From: Bradyrhizobium glycinis
GTDB lineage: Bacteria > Pseudomonadota > Alphaproteobacteria > Rhizobiales > Xanthobacteraceae
Length of the DNA: 64,000 nt
NCBI RefSeq assembly: GCF_016031655.1
Contig: NZ_JACCHQ010000007.1
Location: 62,001 to 126,000, forward strand
Direction of reading: 5' to 3'
Part shown: piece after piece, positions 44,928 through 55,116 of the stretch
Numbering within the stretch: position 1 is the first letter of the stretch
Layout of the letters: every line of letters starts with the position of its first letter
Program-made: the position numbers and the translations under genes
Notes under the pieces: model-generated
The model's database searches: none
What the model was told of the DNA's origin: nothing
What the model saw: the letters and a program-made list of their open reading frames with translations, nothing else

Positions 44928-46232
44928 ATGACAGTGACTGACATTGCGAGCCGGACCTACAATCACAGCTGGCGGCTGGATCCCATTATCCGCAGCCTGC
45001 TCGATACCGACTTCTACAAACTATTGATGTTACAGATGATTCGGGAGGATTACCCGAGTCAGAAGGTGACCTTTTCGGTGATCAACCGCTCGCGCTTTGT
45101 GCGGCTTGCCGAGATCATCGACGAGGGTGAGCTGCGCGCCCAGCTCGACCATGCCCGCACCATCCGCTTCACCAAGAAAGAGCTGATCTGGCTGGCCGGT
45201 AACACCTTCTACGGCAAGACCCATATGTTCTCGGCGGATTTCATCCGCTGGCTGGCGGAATTCCGCTTGCCTGAATACGAGCTGCGCAAGGTCGAGGGCC
45301 AGTACGAACTGCATTTCCACGGCCCCTGGACCCACACCACGATGTGGGAGATTCCGGCGCTTGCGATCCTCAACGAGCTGCGTTCGCGTGCGGCCATGAA
45401 GGGCCGCGGCCGCTTCGAGCTGGACGTGCTCTACGCCCGCGCCAAGGCCAAGTTGTGGACCAAGGTCGAACGGCTGCGCCAGCTCGAGAACCTGCGGCTC
45501 TCCGACTTCGGCACGCGCCGTCGCCACGGCTTCCTCTGGCAGCGCTGGTGCGTCGAGGCGGTGAAGGAAGGCCTGGGCCCGTCCTTCATCGGCACTTCCA
45601 ACGTGCTGCTCGCGATGGACAACGATCTCGAAGCCATAGGCACCAACGCGCACGAGCTGCCGATGGTGGCAGCCGCGCTCGCCAGGGACGACGAGGAATT
45701 GCGCTGGGCGCCCTACCGCATTCTCGACCAGTGGCGTCAGACTTACGGCGGCAACCTCCTGATCGCGCTGCCCGACGCCTTTGGGACCAGGGCCTTCCTC
45801 CGCGATGCACCGGAATGGGTCGCCGATTGGACCGGCTTCCGCCCCGACAGCGCGCCGCCGATCCAGGCCGGCGAGGAGATCATCGCCTGGTGGCAGAAGC
45901 AGGGCCGCAACCCAAAGGACAAGCTGCTCGTCTTCTCGGACGCGATGGACGTCGGCTCGATCGAGGACACCTATCGCCATTTCGCAGGGCGCGTGCGGCT
46001 CTCCTTCGGCTGGGGCACCAATCTCACCAACGATTTCGTCGGCTGCACGCCGGACGGCTCCATCAGCCTCGATCCGATCTCGCTGGTCTGCAAGGTCTCA
46101 TCGGTCGACGGCCGTCCGGCCGTCAAGCTCTCCGACAATCCGGAGAAGGCGACCGGCCTGCCCTCGGAAATCGAGCGTTATCTGCGCGTGTTCGGCGACG
46201 CCGGTCGCGTGCGCAAGCCGGTGCTGGTGTAG
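44928..46232 (+). CDS. pncB: Nicotinate phosphoribosyltransferase
   Basis: The 434-residue protein begins a catalytic core with [15 protein letters not shown] and continues with [11 protein letters not shown], then GTNAHELPM (the phosphorylated active-site His in the GTxAHE motif). It makes nicotinate mononucleotide from nicotinate and PRPP in NAD salvage. Length is normal for the family. Confidence 0.95.
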   Translation: MTVTDIASRTYNHSWRLDPIIRSLLDTDFYKLLMLQMIREDYPSQKVTFSVINRSRFVRLAEIIDEGELRAQLDHARTIRFTKKELIWLAGNTFYGKTHMFSADFIRWLAEFRLPEYELRKVEGQYELHFHGPWTHTTMWEIPALAILNELRSRAAMKGRGRFELDVLYARAKAKLWTKVERLRQLENLRLSDFGTRRRHGFLWQRWCVEAVKEGLGPSFIGTSNVLLAMDNDLEAIGTNAHELPMVAAALARDDEELRWAPYRILDQWRQTYGGNLLIALPDAFGTRAFLRDAPEWVADWTGFRPDSAPPIQAGEEIIAWWQKQGRNPKDKLLVFSDAMDVGSIEDTYRHFAGRVRLSFGWGTNLTNDFVGCTPDGSISLDPISLVCKVSSVDGRPAVKLSDNPEKATGLPSEIERYLRVFGDAGRVRKPVLV

Positions 46233-46474
46233 CGCCTCGCCAAACTCTCCATCGAGTAAATCGCGCACGACGAATGCGCGGCATCGTTCGTTGATACCGC
46301 GCCAGTTGCCCGTTCGCCGGCATTTGAAGCGATTTGCGGGCGCCTGCTTCAGAACGGCTTCACCCTGCGACGGAGTTCTCCGCACGTTTCAGGTCGAGTT
46401 AAGCAACCAACTCGTCTACTTTGCGTTGCAGGCGCAACGCCCTGCAGGGCGCGTCGATCGATTTGGGGACCAGT

Positions 46475-47785
46475 GTGTTTCGCAGAACAGCGGCGTCGGC
46501 GGAGGGCGGCAACCTCCTTCACGTCATCAAGCTCGTCTCGCCTTTCGTGATGGTCGTCGTGCTGCAGGCGGCGATCGCCGGATTCAGTCTCGAGGTGATG
46601 TCGTCGGTCCGCGCCTATGTCGCGGGCGAAGCACTCTGGTCACGCTCGCAGAAGAACGCGGTCTATTTCCTCAATCTCTACCTGCATTCGGGCGAACCGA
46701 GTCAGTTCGCGCAATATCAGGCTTCGCTCGCCGTTCCCATCGGCGACGAGTTCGCGCGCTGGGCGCTGGAGCGCGATCCGGTCGACGTCGAGGCCGCCCG
46801 CATCGGCTTTCTGCAAGGCGGCAACCATCCGGATGACGTCCCGGGACTGATCTGGCTGTTCCGCTATTTCAATCGCGTCAGCTTCCTCCGGGACGCGATC
46901 AGGGAATGGGCCGCCACCGATCCCATACTGCTGGAGCTCAGCGTGTTCGGAGAGGTCATCCGATCCGAGCTGGAGAAAGGTCCCATTCAGCACGACCGCC
47001 TGCAATTCCTGTCGTCGCGGCTGTCGGAGCTCAATGCCCAGTTCACGGTGCACGCCAAGCGGTTCTCCACCGTCCTCGGTGAAGGATCCCGGGCGATCAA
47101 GCTGACGCTGACGGGCATCAACATCCTCACCGCAGCAATGCTGATCCTGCTCCTGATCTGGCATACGCGCCGGCTGGTGCGGCAGCGGCAGTCATTCGAA
47201 GACGCCTTGCATGCCGAGAAGGAGCGTCTGGCCTGGCAGGCATCGCACGATTGGTTGACCGGCCTCTCCAACCGCCGCGCCTTCGAGGCGCGCCTGCAAG
47301 CTGAGCTGGACAATGGCGCAGCGGGTGCGCTCGCCCTCATCCTGCTCGACCTCGACCAGTTCAAGAATGTCAATGACAGTTGCGGCCACCTCGCCGGCGA
47401 CCGCCTGCTCCGCGAGGTCTCGCGCCTGCTGCAGCAGGACCGGCATGCGCATGATCTGGTGGCCCGGCTCGGCGGTGACGAATTCGGCCTGATCCTGCCG
47501 CAATGCTCGCCCTTCGATGCCGTCGACATCGCCGAGCGTCTGCGCCGGTCGCTGGAGCTGTTCAATTTCGCCTGGGACGACCGCTGCTTTGCCGTGACCG
47601 CCAGCATCGGCGTTGCCTGCATCGCCGACGGCAACATCACGCTCGAGGATGCGATGCGACGCGCGGATGCGGCCTGCTACCGCGCTAAGGAAAAGGGCCG
47701 CAACCGCGTTCAGGTCGAGAACGGGCGATCGGACGTTGTCGTCGTTGCGCCACGCCCACGCGAGGCGCTCGCTGCACGAGGGTAA
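46475..47785 (+). CDS. GGDEF-domain diguanylate cyclase
   Basis: From GTG 46475 (GGGG upstream) the product is 436 residues; an in-frame start at 46421 is possible. A transmembrane helix (about 17-40), a periplasmic sensor (about 40-210) and a second helix (about 215-238) lead to a GGDEF domain (about 265-430). The active-site loop is RLGGDEFGLIL and the metal-binding LDLDQFKNVNDS is intact. An RxxD-type I-site is visible upstream of GGDEF as RHAHD. It makes c-di-GMP. Confidence 0.9.
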   Translation: MFRRTAASAEGGNLLHVIKLVSPFVMVVVLQAAIAGFSLEVMSSVRAYVAGEALWSRSQKNAVYFLNLYLHSGEPSQFAQYQASLAVPIGDEFARWALERDPVDVEAARIGFLQGGNHPDDVPGLIWLFRYFNRVSFLRDAIREWAATDPILLELSVFGEVIRSELEKGPIQHDRLQFLSSRLSELNAQFTVHAKRFSTVLGEGSRAIKLTLTGINILTAAMLILLLIWHTRRLVRQRQSFEDALHAEKERLAWQASHDWLTGLSNRRAFEARLQAELDNGAAGALALILLDLDQFKNVNDSCGHLAGDRLLREVSRLLQQDRHAHDLVARLGGDEFGLILPQCSPFDAVDIAERLRRSLELFNFAWDDRCFAVTASIGVACIADGNITLEDAMRRADAACYRAKEKGRNRVQVENGRSDVVVVAPRPREALAARG

Positions 47786-47793
47786 TGGCGTCG

Positions 47794-48414
47794 TCACCGC
47801 AGGGGCAGAATTCCGAGTCCTCTGAGATGCGTCTCGACGAACTGCTCGACTTGCTGGCGCAGCATCTGCGACGGCACGGCCACCATGCGCTCCTCGAGGC
47901 CGAGCGAGATGATGCCATGCACGGCGGAAAACAGCGTGCGCGACAGCAGCGCGATCTTCACGTCGTCAGCATCCGGCAATAGCCGCACCAGGGGTGGATG
48001 CATCAGCGCGAAGGCATCCATCACCATCTGGAGGATGTCGTCCGGATAGGGACGATCGTCCTCCATCCGATGCTCGAACAGGGAGTGCAGCAGATTGGCG
48101 TGCGCGGCGAAGAAGTCGAGATAGGTCTCGGCGAGCCCATAGAGCTGGCGGACCGGATCCTCGGCAGGAACAGCCCGGAGCCGGGCCGTGAGCGCCTGAA
48201 CCGTTTCCCGGTTCACCGTCAGGATGACGCCGTCGAAGTCGCCGAACTCGTTATAGACGCTGCCAACCGAGCAGCCGGCCGCTTCCGCCACGTCCCGAAC
48301 CTTCAGCGATCTCAGTCCCCTAGCTGAGATGATGCCGCGGGCGATCTCGACGATCTGGAGCCGGCGCCGAAATTTTTTCTGGTCCCGCAGCGATTCTTCT
48401 TGAACATTGTTCAT
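47794..48414 (-). CDS. TetR/AcrR-family regulator
   Basis: From ATG 48414 the product is 206 residues (an ATG at 48429 would add 5). The N-terminal helix-turn-helix (VRDVAEAAGCSVGSVYNEFG) matches TetR. The ligand domain follows with a helix-rich C-terminus. The start region overlaps one of two near-identical palindromes, so the gene is probably autoregulated. It is divergent from a small gene at 48466. Confidence 0.88.
   Translation of the reverse strand: MNNVQEESLRDQKKFRRRLQIVEIARGIISARGLRSLKVRDVAEAAGCSVGSVYNEFGDFDGVILTVNRETVQALTARLRAVPAEDPVRQLYGLAETYLDFFAAHANLLHSLFEHRMEDDRPYPDDILQMVMDAFALMHPPLVRLLPDADDVKIALLSRTLFSAVHGIISLGLEERMVAVPSQMLRQQVEQFVETHLRGLGILPLR
48401..48413. promoter_or_regulatory. 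TetR operator candidate, copy 1
   Basis: TGAACATTGTTCA is a 6-1-6 palindrome. It overlaps the first codons of the TetR gene. The second copy starts 30 bases away, about three helix turns, so two dimers could bind the same face. Confidence 0.75.
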
Positions 48415-48430
48415 TCTCAAGCTACTCATG

Positions 48431-48443
48431 TGAACATTGTTCA
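48431..48443. promoter_or_regulatory. TetR operator candidate, copy 2
   Basis: An identical TGAACATTGTTCA copy lies between the TetR start and the divergent gene at 48466, within reach of both promoters. Confidence 0.75.
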
Positions 48444-48465
48444 ATTTAACCTGGAGACCTGGAAA

Positions 48466-48732
48466 ATGCAAACCCTTGCTCTCGATATCGCCGCCACCTT
48501 CGTCGATGACGCCGCCGCCCTCGCGACCGCTCTCGGCCGGGCTCTGCTGCGGTTCGCCATGGCGCCCATCAATCGCATCGCCAATGCCTGCGACGTCGCC
48601 GGCGTGCTCGCCGAGCGCCGGGCGACCTTCCGGATGTGGCGGGCCAATCGCGCCCGTGCGCGTCAGGAGCGGCGCCGGTTCAGCCTGCTCGGCCGCCTCT
48701 CGCCGTTTCGCCACCTCGCCCATCTCACCTGA
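48466..48732 (+). CDS. Small basic protein divergent from TetR gene
   Basis: From ATG 48466 the 88-residue product has an Ala/Leu-rich helix (ALATALGRALLRFAMAPINR), then Arg-rich C-terminal residues (RANRARARQERRRF). GGAGACC lies upstream. The operator at 48431 suggests the TetR protein represses it. Function unknown. Confidence 0.6.
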   Translation: MQTLALDIAATFVDDAAALATALGRALLRFAMAPINRIANACDVAGVLAERRATFRMWRANRARARQERRRFSLLGRLSPFRHLAHLT

Positions 48733-49064
48733 GACGGGTGCAGCCGTGCCGCTGAAATTCGAATCCCGGATCTGGTCGCAAGGAAGAACTCACTTTGTCC
48801 GGACATTCGCGGGCGATCCGCTGGTCAACATGAGGCGGCTCAGCTTTGCTTGTCGCCCCGGCGATCTCACCGACGCGGCCTCGACCGGATATTCGCGAAC
48901 CTAACGATACCAATTGGAGACCAACAGGATCGGAGGAACCGAGGGGACGGAGCAGGCCAGCAACTTCGTTGCCGCGCAAATCCTTCGCCCCATGCGATTC
49001 CGGTCGTGACGTTTCGTTAGACAACTTAACAACCTCAGTCTGCCTTGCCAAAACAGGACTAGTC
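48733..49064. other. Intergenic region upstream of the trimodular gene
   Basis: The frame that leads into the large gene is open from 48846, but it lacks a start with a ribosome-binding site and its composition is unlike coding sequence. No RNA or repeat recognised. Confidence 0.45.
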
Positions 49065-52000
49065 ATGATCAGGGAATTGATGTCGTCACGCCGCTTCGCG
49101 CCGCTGTTCTGGGCGCAATTCTTCTCGGCGCTCAATGACAACGTGCTCAAGAATGCACTCGTCATCATCCTGCTTTACAGTGCCGCGACCGGCCACGGCG
49201 ATGCGCTGGTGACGGTGGCAGGCGCCGTCTTCATCTTCCCTTACTTCATCCTGTCCGGGCTCGGCGGCCAGCTCGCCGACAAATACGTCAAGTCCGTCGT
49301 CGCAAGGCGGCTCAAATTCGTCGAGATCTTCGCAGCCTGCTTCGCCGCTGCCGGCTTCTTCCTGCATTCGGTGCCGCTCCTGTTCGCCGCGCTCGCGCTG
49401 TTCGGCACCATCGCCGCCCTGTTCGGCCCCGTGAAATACGCGATGCTGCCGGATCAGCTCGAGCTCGGCGAGCTCGCGACCGGCAACGCGCTGGTCGAGG
49501 GCGCAACCTTCATGGCGATCCTGCTCGGCACCGTCGCGGGTGGCCAGTTCGTCGCCGGCTCCGCGCATATGGGCTGGGTCGCATCGGCCGTGGTCGTGCT
49601 GGCTGTGTTGTCCTGGGCGTTCGCATCCCGCATTCCGCAGACGACGCCTTCCGCGCCTGAGCTGCCCGTCGACGCCAATCCCTGGACCTCGACGGTGAGC
49701 CTGCTCAGGACGCTCTACGCCGACCGACGGCTCTGGGACGGCACCGTGATCGTCTCCTGGTTCTGGCTGGTCGGCGCCATCGTGCTGTCGCTGCTGCCGG
49801 CGCTGATCAAGGAGGTGGTCGGCGGCACCGAGGGCGTCGTGACGCTGTGCCTTGCCATCTTCGCCATCGGCATCGCGATAGGCTCGCTGTTTGCCGCCAG
49901 CCTCAGCCATGTTCGCCCGAACCTCGCGCTGGTGCCGATCGGCGCCATCATCATGGGGTTTGCGGGCCTCGATCTCGCCTGGGCCATCGGCGTGACCGCC
50001 AAGGGTCACGACGTCACCGCGCTCGGCTTCGCCACCTCGTTCGCGGGCTTGCGCATGCTGGCCGACTTCGTCGCCTTCGCGTTCGGCGGCGGCCTGTTCG
50101 TCGTTCCGTCCTTTGCCGCGGTCCAGGCCTGGTCGGAACCTTCCGAGCGCGCCCGCATCATCGCCGCCGGCAACGTACTGCAGGCCGCCTTCATGGTGGT
50201 CGGCTCGCTGTTCGTCGCGCTGTTGCAGGCGGCCGGTCTCCATATCGGCTGGATCTTCTTCGGCCTCGGCGTCGCCAGCTTCGGCGCGGTGTGGTTCGTG
50301 CTGACCAAGTGGGGCAAGGAAGGCGTGCGCGACTTCGGCGGACTGCTATTCCGCGCCCTGCTCCGCACTGAGATTCGCGGGCTCGAGAATCTGCCGCCTC
50401 CGGGGACGCGCATGCTGATCGCGCCCAACCATGTCAGCCTGATCGACGGCCCGCTGCTGCACGCCGTGCTGCCGATCGACGCGAGCTTTGCGGTCGATAC
50501 CGGCATCGCCAAGGCCTGGTGGGCCAAGCCGTTCCTGCGCGTCGTCAAGCACTACACCATGGACCCGACCAAGCCGCTGGCCGCGCGCGACCTGATCAAG
50601 CTCGTCGCCGCGGGCGAGCCCGTCGTGATCTTCCCGGAAGGACGGATCACCGTCTCCGGTTCGCTGATGAAGGTGTATGATGGCACCGCGATGATCGCGG
50701 ACAAGGCCGACGCCGTGGTCGTGCCGGTCCGGATCGAAGGCGCACAGCGCTCCTATCTCAGCTATCTCAACTCCAGCCAGATCAAGCGGTCCTGGTTTCC
50801 GCGCGTAACGGTCACGATCCTGCCGCCGGTCAAGCTTCCGGTCGACGAAACGCTCAAGGGCAAGGCACGCCGCAATGCCGCCGGCGCCGCGCTGCAGGAC
50901 GTCATGATTGACGCCCTCGTCAAGAACGCCATGCTCGATCACACGCTGTTCGAAGCACTCGGACACGCCTATCGCGACCGCGACACCGGCAAGGTCATCA
51001 TCGAGGATGCGCTCGGCACCAAGCTGACCTATCGCAAGCTGATCCTCGGCGCCCAGGTGCTGAGCCGGAAGCTGGAAAGCGGCACCGCCGTCGGCGAGAA
51101 TGTCGGCGTGCTGCTGCCGAACTCCGCAGGCGTTGCCGTCGTTTTCATGGCACTACAGAACATCGGCCGGGTGCCGGCGATGCTCAACTTCTCGGCCGGC
51201 CCGGTCAACGTGCTCGCCGCCATGAAGGCCGCGCAGGTCAAGACCGTGCTGACCTCGAAGGCCTTTATCGAGAAGGGCAAGCTCGACAAGCTGATGGCCG
51301 CGATCTCGGCCGAGGCGCGCGTGGTTTATCTCGAGGACGTCCGCGCTTCGATCGGCATCGCCGACAAGATCAAGGGCCTGCTCGCCGGCACCGCGCCGCG
51401 CGTGCCCCGCCAGGCCAACGATCCCGCCGTCGTGCTGTTCACCTCGGGCTCGGAAGGCACGCCAAAGGGCGTGGTGCTGTCCCATCGCAACATCCTCGCC
51501 AACGCGGCGCAGGCGTTGGCGCGGGTCGACGCCAATGCCAACGACAAGGTGTTCAACGTGCTGCCGGTGTTCCACTCGTTTGGACTCACGGGCGGAATGA
51601 TGATGCCGATGCTGGCGGGCATTCCGATCTACATGTATCCCTCGCCGCTGCACTACCGGATCGTGCCCGAGCTGATCTACCAGACCGGCGCCACGATCCT
51701 GTTCGGCACAGACACATTCCTGACCGGCTATGCCCGCTCCGCGCACCCTTACGACTTCCGCACCCTGCGTCTGGTGATCGCCGGCGCCGAGGCGGTCAAG
51801 GACCGCACGCGGCAGGTGTTCATGGAGCGCTACGGCATCCGCATCCTCGAAGGCTACGGCGTCACCGAGACGGCGCCGGTGCTGGCGATGAATACGCCGA
51901 TGGCCAATCGCCCCGGCACTGTCGGGCGCCTGTCGCCGCTGATGGAAAGCCGCCTCGATCCGGTCCCGGGCATCGAGGAAGGCGGACGCCTCTCGGTGCG

Positions 52001-52469
52001 CGGCCCCAACGTGATGCTCGGCTACCTCAGGGCCGAAAATCCCGGCGTGCTCGAAGTGCTCCCCGATGGCTGGCACGACACCGGCGACATCGTTTCGATC
52101 GATTCCGCGGGCTTCATCACCATCAAGGGCCGCGCCAAGCGCTTTGCCAAGATCGCAGGCGAAATGGTCTCGCTGTCGGCGGTCGAAGCCATCGCGGCGG
52201 CGTTGTGGCCGCAGGCCGGCTCGGTCGCGGTCTCGATCCCCGACCAGCGCAAGGGCGAGCGCATTGTGCTGCTGACGACGGAGAAGAACGCCGAGCGCAG
52301 CGCGATGCAGGCCCAGGCCAAGGCGATCGGCGCCTCCGAGCTGACCGTGCCCGCGGCGATCATGGTGGTCGACAAGGTGCCGCTGCTCGGCACCGGCAAG
52401 ACCGACTATGTCACCGCGACGACGATGGCTCGCGAGCAGGCGTCGGCGCCGGAGCGCGAGGTGGCGTAA
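49065..52469 (+). CDS. Trimodular lysophospholipid transporter / PlsC acyltransferase / acyl-ACP synthetase
   Basis: ATG 49065 has AGGA 6 bases upstream; the product is 1134 residues. Residues 1-400 are an MFS-type transporter with about 12 helices (LplT-like). Residues 420-640 are a PlsC-type acyltransferase with NHVSLIDG and FPEGRITVSGS. Residues 650-1134 are an AMP-binding synthetase with FTSGSEGTPKG and GYGVTETAPV. The order matches LplT-Aas fusions, which import lysophospholipid and re-acylate it with fatty acid activated on ACP. Confidence 0.92.
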   Translation: MIRELMSSRRFAPLFWAQFFSALNDNVLKNALVIILLYSAATGHGDALVTVAGAVFIFPYFILSGLGGQLADKYVKSVVARRLKFVEIFAACFAAAGFFLHSVPLLFAALALFGTIAALFGPVKYAMLPDQLELGELATGNALVEGATFMAILLGTVAGGQFVAGSAHMGWVASAVVVLAVLSWAFASRIPQTTPSAPELPVDANPWTSTVSLLRTLYADRRLWDGTVIVSWFWLVGAIVLSLLPALIKEVVGGTEGVVTLCLAIFAIGIAIGSLFAASLSHVRPNLALVPIGAIIMGFAGLDLAWAIGVTAKGHDVTALGFATSFAGLRMLADFVAFAFGGGLFVVPSFAAVQAWSEPSERARIIAAGNVLQAAFMVVGSLFVALLQAAGLHIGWIFFGLGVASFGAVWFVLTKWGKEGVRDFGGLLFRALLRTEIRGLENLPPPGTRMLIAPNHVSLIDGPLLHAVLPIDASFAVDTGIAKAWWAKPFLRVVKHYTMDPTKPLAARDLIKLVAAGEPVVIFPEGRITVSGSLMKVYDGTAMIADKADAVVVPVRIEGAQRSYLSYLNSSQIKRSWFPRVTVTILPPVKLPVDETLKGKARRNAAGAALQDVMIDALVKNAMLDHTLFEALGHAYRDRDTGKVIIEDALGTKLTYRKLILGAQVLSRKLESGTAVGENVGVLLPNSAGVAVVFMALQNIGRVPAMLNFSAGPVNVLAAMKAAQVKTVLTSKAFIEKGKLDKLMAAISAEARVVYLEDVRASIGIADKIKGLLAGTAPRVPRQANDPAVVLFTSGSEGTPKGVVLSHRNILANAAQALARVDANANDKVFNVLPVFHSFGLTGGMMMPMLAGIPIYMYPSPLHYRIVPELIYQTGATILFGTDTFLTGYARSAHPYDFRTLRLVIAGAEAVKDRTRQVFMERYGIRILEGYGVTETAPVLAMNTPMANRPGTVGRLSPLMESRLDPVPGIEEGGRLSVRGPNVMLGYLRAENPGVLEVLPDGWHDTGDIVSIDSAGFITIKGRAKRFAKIAGEMVSLSAVEAIAAALWPQAGSVAVSIPDQRKGERIVLLTTEKNAERSAMQAQAKAIGASELTVPAAIMVVDKVPLLGTGKTDYVTATTMAREQASAPEREVA

Positions 52470-52496
52470 GAGGTTCCGAGACGGGCGGCGCGCGGG

Positions 52497-53597
52497 TCAC
52501 GCCGCCGTCCGCCGCTCCTGCGCGTAGCGCACCAGCGCGGCAAAACGATAAAGGCCGTGCACGAACTTGCCGTAGGGCATGGTGATGAACAACGCGAACA
52601 CGGCGCCGAGATGCAGCGCGAGCAGCGGCCCCATCGCGGCGGTCTCGCGCAGCACCAACAGCAGCATGCCAGTGACGCCGGTCAGGAACAGCATGGCGAT
52701 GAAGCCGACGTCCATGCCGTAGCTGAACTCATCGAGCAGGGCCGGATCGCGCCACATCTTGGCGGCGAGCAGGCCGATCGGCCCGACGATCAGGCCGATG
52801 CCGCCGAGCGTGCCGAGCACCACGGGCAGGTCCCACCACGGGTACGGCGCCTCGCGGCCGAGGAGATAGTGATAGAGCGTCGCAACAGACGTCGCTGCGA
52901 AGCACAGCAAGAAGCCGTAGAAGGTCAGGTGATGATAGAGCTTGCGCCGGTCGGTCGGCTTGTCGTCCTCGTTGTAGCAGCCGACGCCGCCGCCATCGAG
53001 ATAGCGCAGCTCGCCGGCGTCGCGGATTGCCTGAAAGATCGAGCCGCCATCGGCGCGGCCGCCGATCGGCGTGCCGATGTCGCGCCAGAAGGCACGCACG
53101 CTCATCACGAGGGCGAGGATAGCGTAAAGGAATGCGGCGCCGAACAGCGCGGCCATCGCATTGTGCGGCATCAGCTTGTAAAAGGCGCCGGGGCCGGTGT
53201 GCACACCGAACAACACGCTCCTGTCATTCAAGGCGGCGAAGCCGAGAATGAAGGCGGCCATGCTGAGCGCGGCGGTGATGCTGATGACGAGGCCGTTGCG
53301 CGCGAAGGCGCTGGATACCGCACGCGGCCAGGCATAGGCCGCATAGGATTCCGCTCGCGCAACCGCCAGCGTCTTGGGAACGTTGACGTTGAACTCGTGC
53401 GGCGGCGAGAACTGGCAGTCGACGTAGCAGGCGCCGCAGGAATGGCAGAGATTGGCGAGATAGTTGAGATCGCCGTCGGAGAAGGCGCGGCGCATCTCCA
53501 TGGCGGGAAATACCGCGCACAGGCCCTCGCAATAGCGGCAGGAATTGCAGACCGTCATCAGACGGTCGGCTTCGTCCAAAATTCTAGTTCCGTGCAT
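52497..53597 (-). CDS. tcuB: Tricarballylate utilisation protein TcuB (4Fe-4S membrane electron-transfer subunit)
   Basis: The 366-residue protein begins with two 4Fe-4S clusters: CNSCRYCEGLC and CHSCGACYVDC. About six membrane helices follow (from residue 100), with His residues that could hold heme. In Salmonella TcuB takes electrons from TcuA during tricarballylate oxidation. The 5' end overlaps the tcuA stop by 14 bases. Confidence 0.88.
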   Translation of the reverse strand: MHGTRILDEADRLMTVCNSCRYCEGLCAVFPAMEMRRAFSDGDLNYLANLCHSCGACYVDCQFSPPHEFNVNVPKTLAVARAESYAAYAWPRAVSSAFARNGLVISITAALSMAAFILGFAALNDRSVLFGVHTGPGAFYKLMPHNAMAALFGAAFLYAILALVMSVRAFWRDIGTPIGGRADGGSIFQAIRDAGELRYLDGGGVGCYNEDDKPTDRRKLYHHLTFYGFLLCFAATSVATLYHYLLGREAPYPWWDLPVVLGTLGGIGLIVGPIGLLAAKMWRDPALLDEFSYGMDVGFIAMLFLTGVTGMLLLVLRETAAMGPLLALHLGAVFALFITMPYGKFVHGLYRFAALVRYAQERRTAA

Positions 53598-54975
53598 GTT
53601 TCGCCGCTTCCCGTCCTGCGATCCGCCCGAACACGCTGCCGATGGTCATGCCCATGCCGGCCGCATAGCCCTTGCCAAGCACATTGCCGGCCATGATCTC
53701 CCCGGCCGCGAACATGTTGGCGGACGGCTTGCCGTCCTTCATCAGCATTCGCGCCTCCTTGTTCACACGCGTGCCGAGATAGGTGAAGGTGATGCCGGGC
53801 CGCACCGGATAGGCGAGATAAGGCGGCGTCTCGATCTTGCGCGCCCAGTGCGTTTTGGGTGGCGTGATGCCCTCGGTCACGCAATCATCCAGAATGGTGT
53901 GGTCGAAGGTCCCGGGCCGCACCGCGGCGTTGAACTCGGTGATGGTCTTTTCCAACGCGACGGGATCGAGCGCGAGCTTGCCGGCGAGCTCCGCGATCGT
54001 CTGCCCGGCAATTGGCGGAAACAGCGTCGGCATGAAGCTGGTGACGACCGTGGAATCGAAGATGATGTAGGCGATCTGGTCGGGCTGCGCCGCCACCAGC
54101 CGGCCCCAGATCGCGTAGCGCTTCGGCCAGATGTCTTCGCCCTCGTCGTAGAAGCGCTGGGCATGCTTATTGACGACGATACCGAACACGACGGAGTCGT
54201 GGCGGGTGATGATGCCGCCGTCGAATTTCGGCGCGCGGGCATCGATCGCGACTGCATGACATTGGGTGGGATCACCGACTTCCTGCACGCCCTTGTCGAG
54301 CAGGATCTTCAGGACCGAGCCGCGGTTATAGGGGGTGCCGCGGATCAGGAAGTTGTCGGCGGCCTCGCCCCAATATTGTTTCAGCCATTCGATGTTGGCC
54401 TCGAACCCGCCGGCCGCGGCAACCAATGACGTCGCGCGGATCTCGGTCTCGCCCTTGACTGGCCGCTTGAGGCGCGCCGCGAGGAACATGCCGTCCTCGA
54501 TCACGAGATCGGTCACCTCGGCGTCGTATTCGACGGCGACGCCAAGCCGTTCGGCGGTGAGATAAAGCGCGTTCAGCATCGCCCGGCCGCCGCCGAGGAA
54601 AAAGGAATTGGTGCGGCCGAGGCTCAGCGTGCCGCCGAGCGAGGGCTGCCAGCGCACGCCGTGCTCCACGATCCAGTTCAGGATGTCCTTGGATTCGCGG
54701 ATCATATGTCGGGCGAGCACCTCGTCGGTTTGCCCGCCGGTGACGCGCAGCAGATCCTCCCAGAACTCCTCCTCGCTGTAGGGGCCGGTCAGGATTTCGG
54801 TCGCCGCGTCATGGGCGCAGCGCATGTTGCGGGTGTGGCGGGTGTTGCCGCCGCGGTAGAATTTTGGCGCGGCCTCGAGCACCAGCACTGAGGCGCCGCC
54901 GCGCCGCGCGCTGATCGCCGCGCACAGGGCCGCATTGCCGCCGCCGATCACCAGCACGTCGTATTTGCTGCTCAT
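53584..54975 (-). CDS. tcuA: Tricarballylate dehydrogenase TcuA
   Basis: ATG 54975 gives 463 residues. The FAD motif is VLVIGGGNAALCAAISARRG; the flavin-contact block RGGNTRHTRNMRCAHD and the succinate dehydrogenase-like GRAMLNALYLTAERL follow. The C-terminal cap has AAGEIMAGNVLGKGYAAG. It oxidises tricarballylate to cis-aconitate. The gene is divergent from the GntR regulator. Confidence 0.9.
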   Translation of the reverse strand: MSSKYDVLVIGGGNAALCAAISARRGGASVLVLEAAPKFYRGGNTRHTRNMRCAHDAATEILTGPYSEEEFWEDLLRVTGGQTDEVLARHMIRESKDILNWIVEHGVRWQPSLGGTLSLGRTNSFFLGGGRAMLNALYLTAERLGVAVEYDAEVTDLVIEDGMFLAARLKRPVKGETEIRATSLVAAAGGFEANIEWLKQYWGEAADNFLIRGTPYNRGSVLKILLDKGVQEVGDPTQCHAVAIDARAPKFDGGIITRHDSVVFGIVVNKHAQRFYDEGEDIWPKRYAIWGRLVAAQPDQIAYIIFDSTVVTSFMPTLFPPIAGQTIAELAGKLALDPVALEKTITEFNAAVRPGTFDHTILDDCVTEGITPPKTHWARKIETPPYLAYPVRPGITFTYLGTRVNKEARMLMKDGKPSANMFAAGEIMAGNVLGKGYAAGMGMTIGSVFGRIAGREAAKHARN

Positions 54976-55055
54976 CCCGTCTGCCCGATGCGGCCAAATT
55001 GGAGACATTCTTCCCGCAAGCGGCCTCGATCCGGCCGATCCGCCATTGCGCACCT

Positions 55056-55065
55056 TTGTATACAG
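55056..55065. promoter_or_regulatory. GntR/FadR-type operator candidate
   Basis: TTGTATACAG is a near palindrome around GTATAC, in the 141-base gap between tcuA and its GntR-type regulator. FCD-type GntR proteins often bind TTGTATACAA-like sites. Confidence 0.55.
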
Positions 55066-55116
55066 AGACATTAGTTGCAAGCGGCATCTCTGGGCAGGAA
55101 GACGCATCGAGGGACA

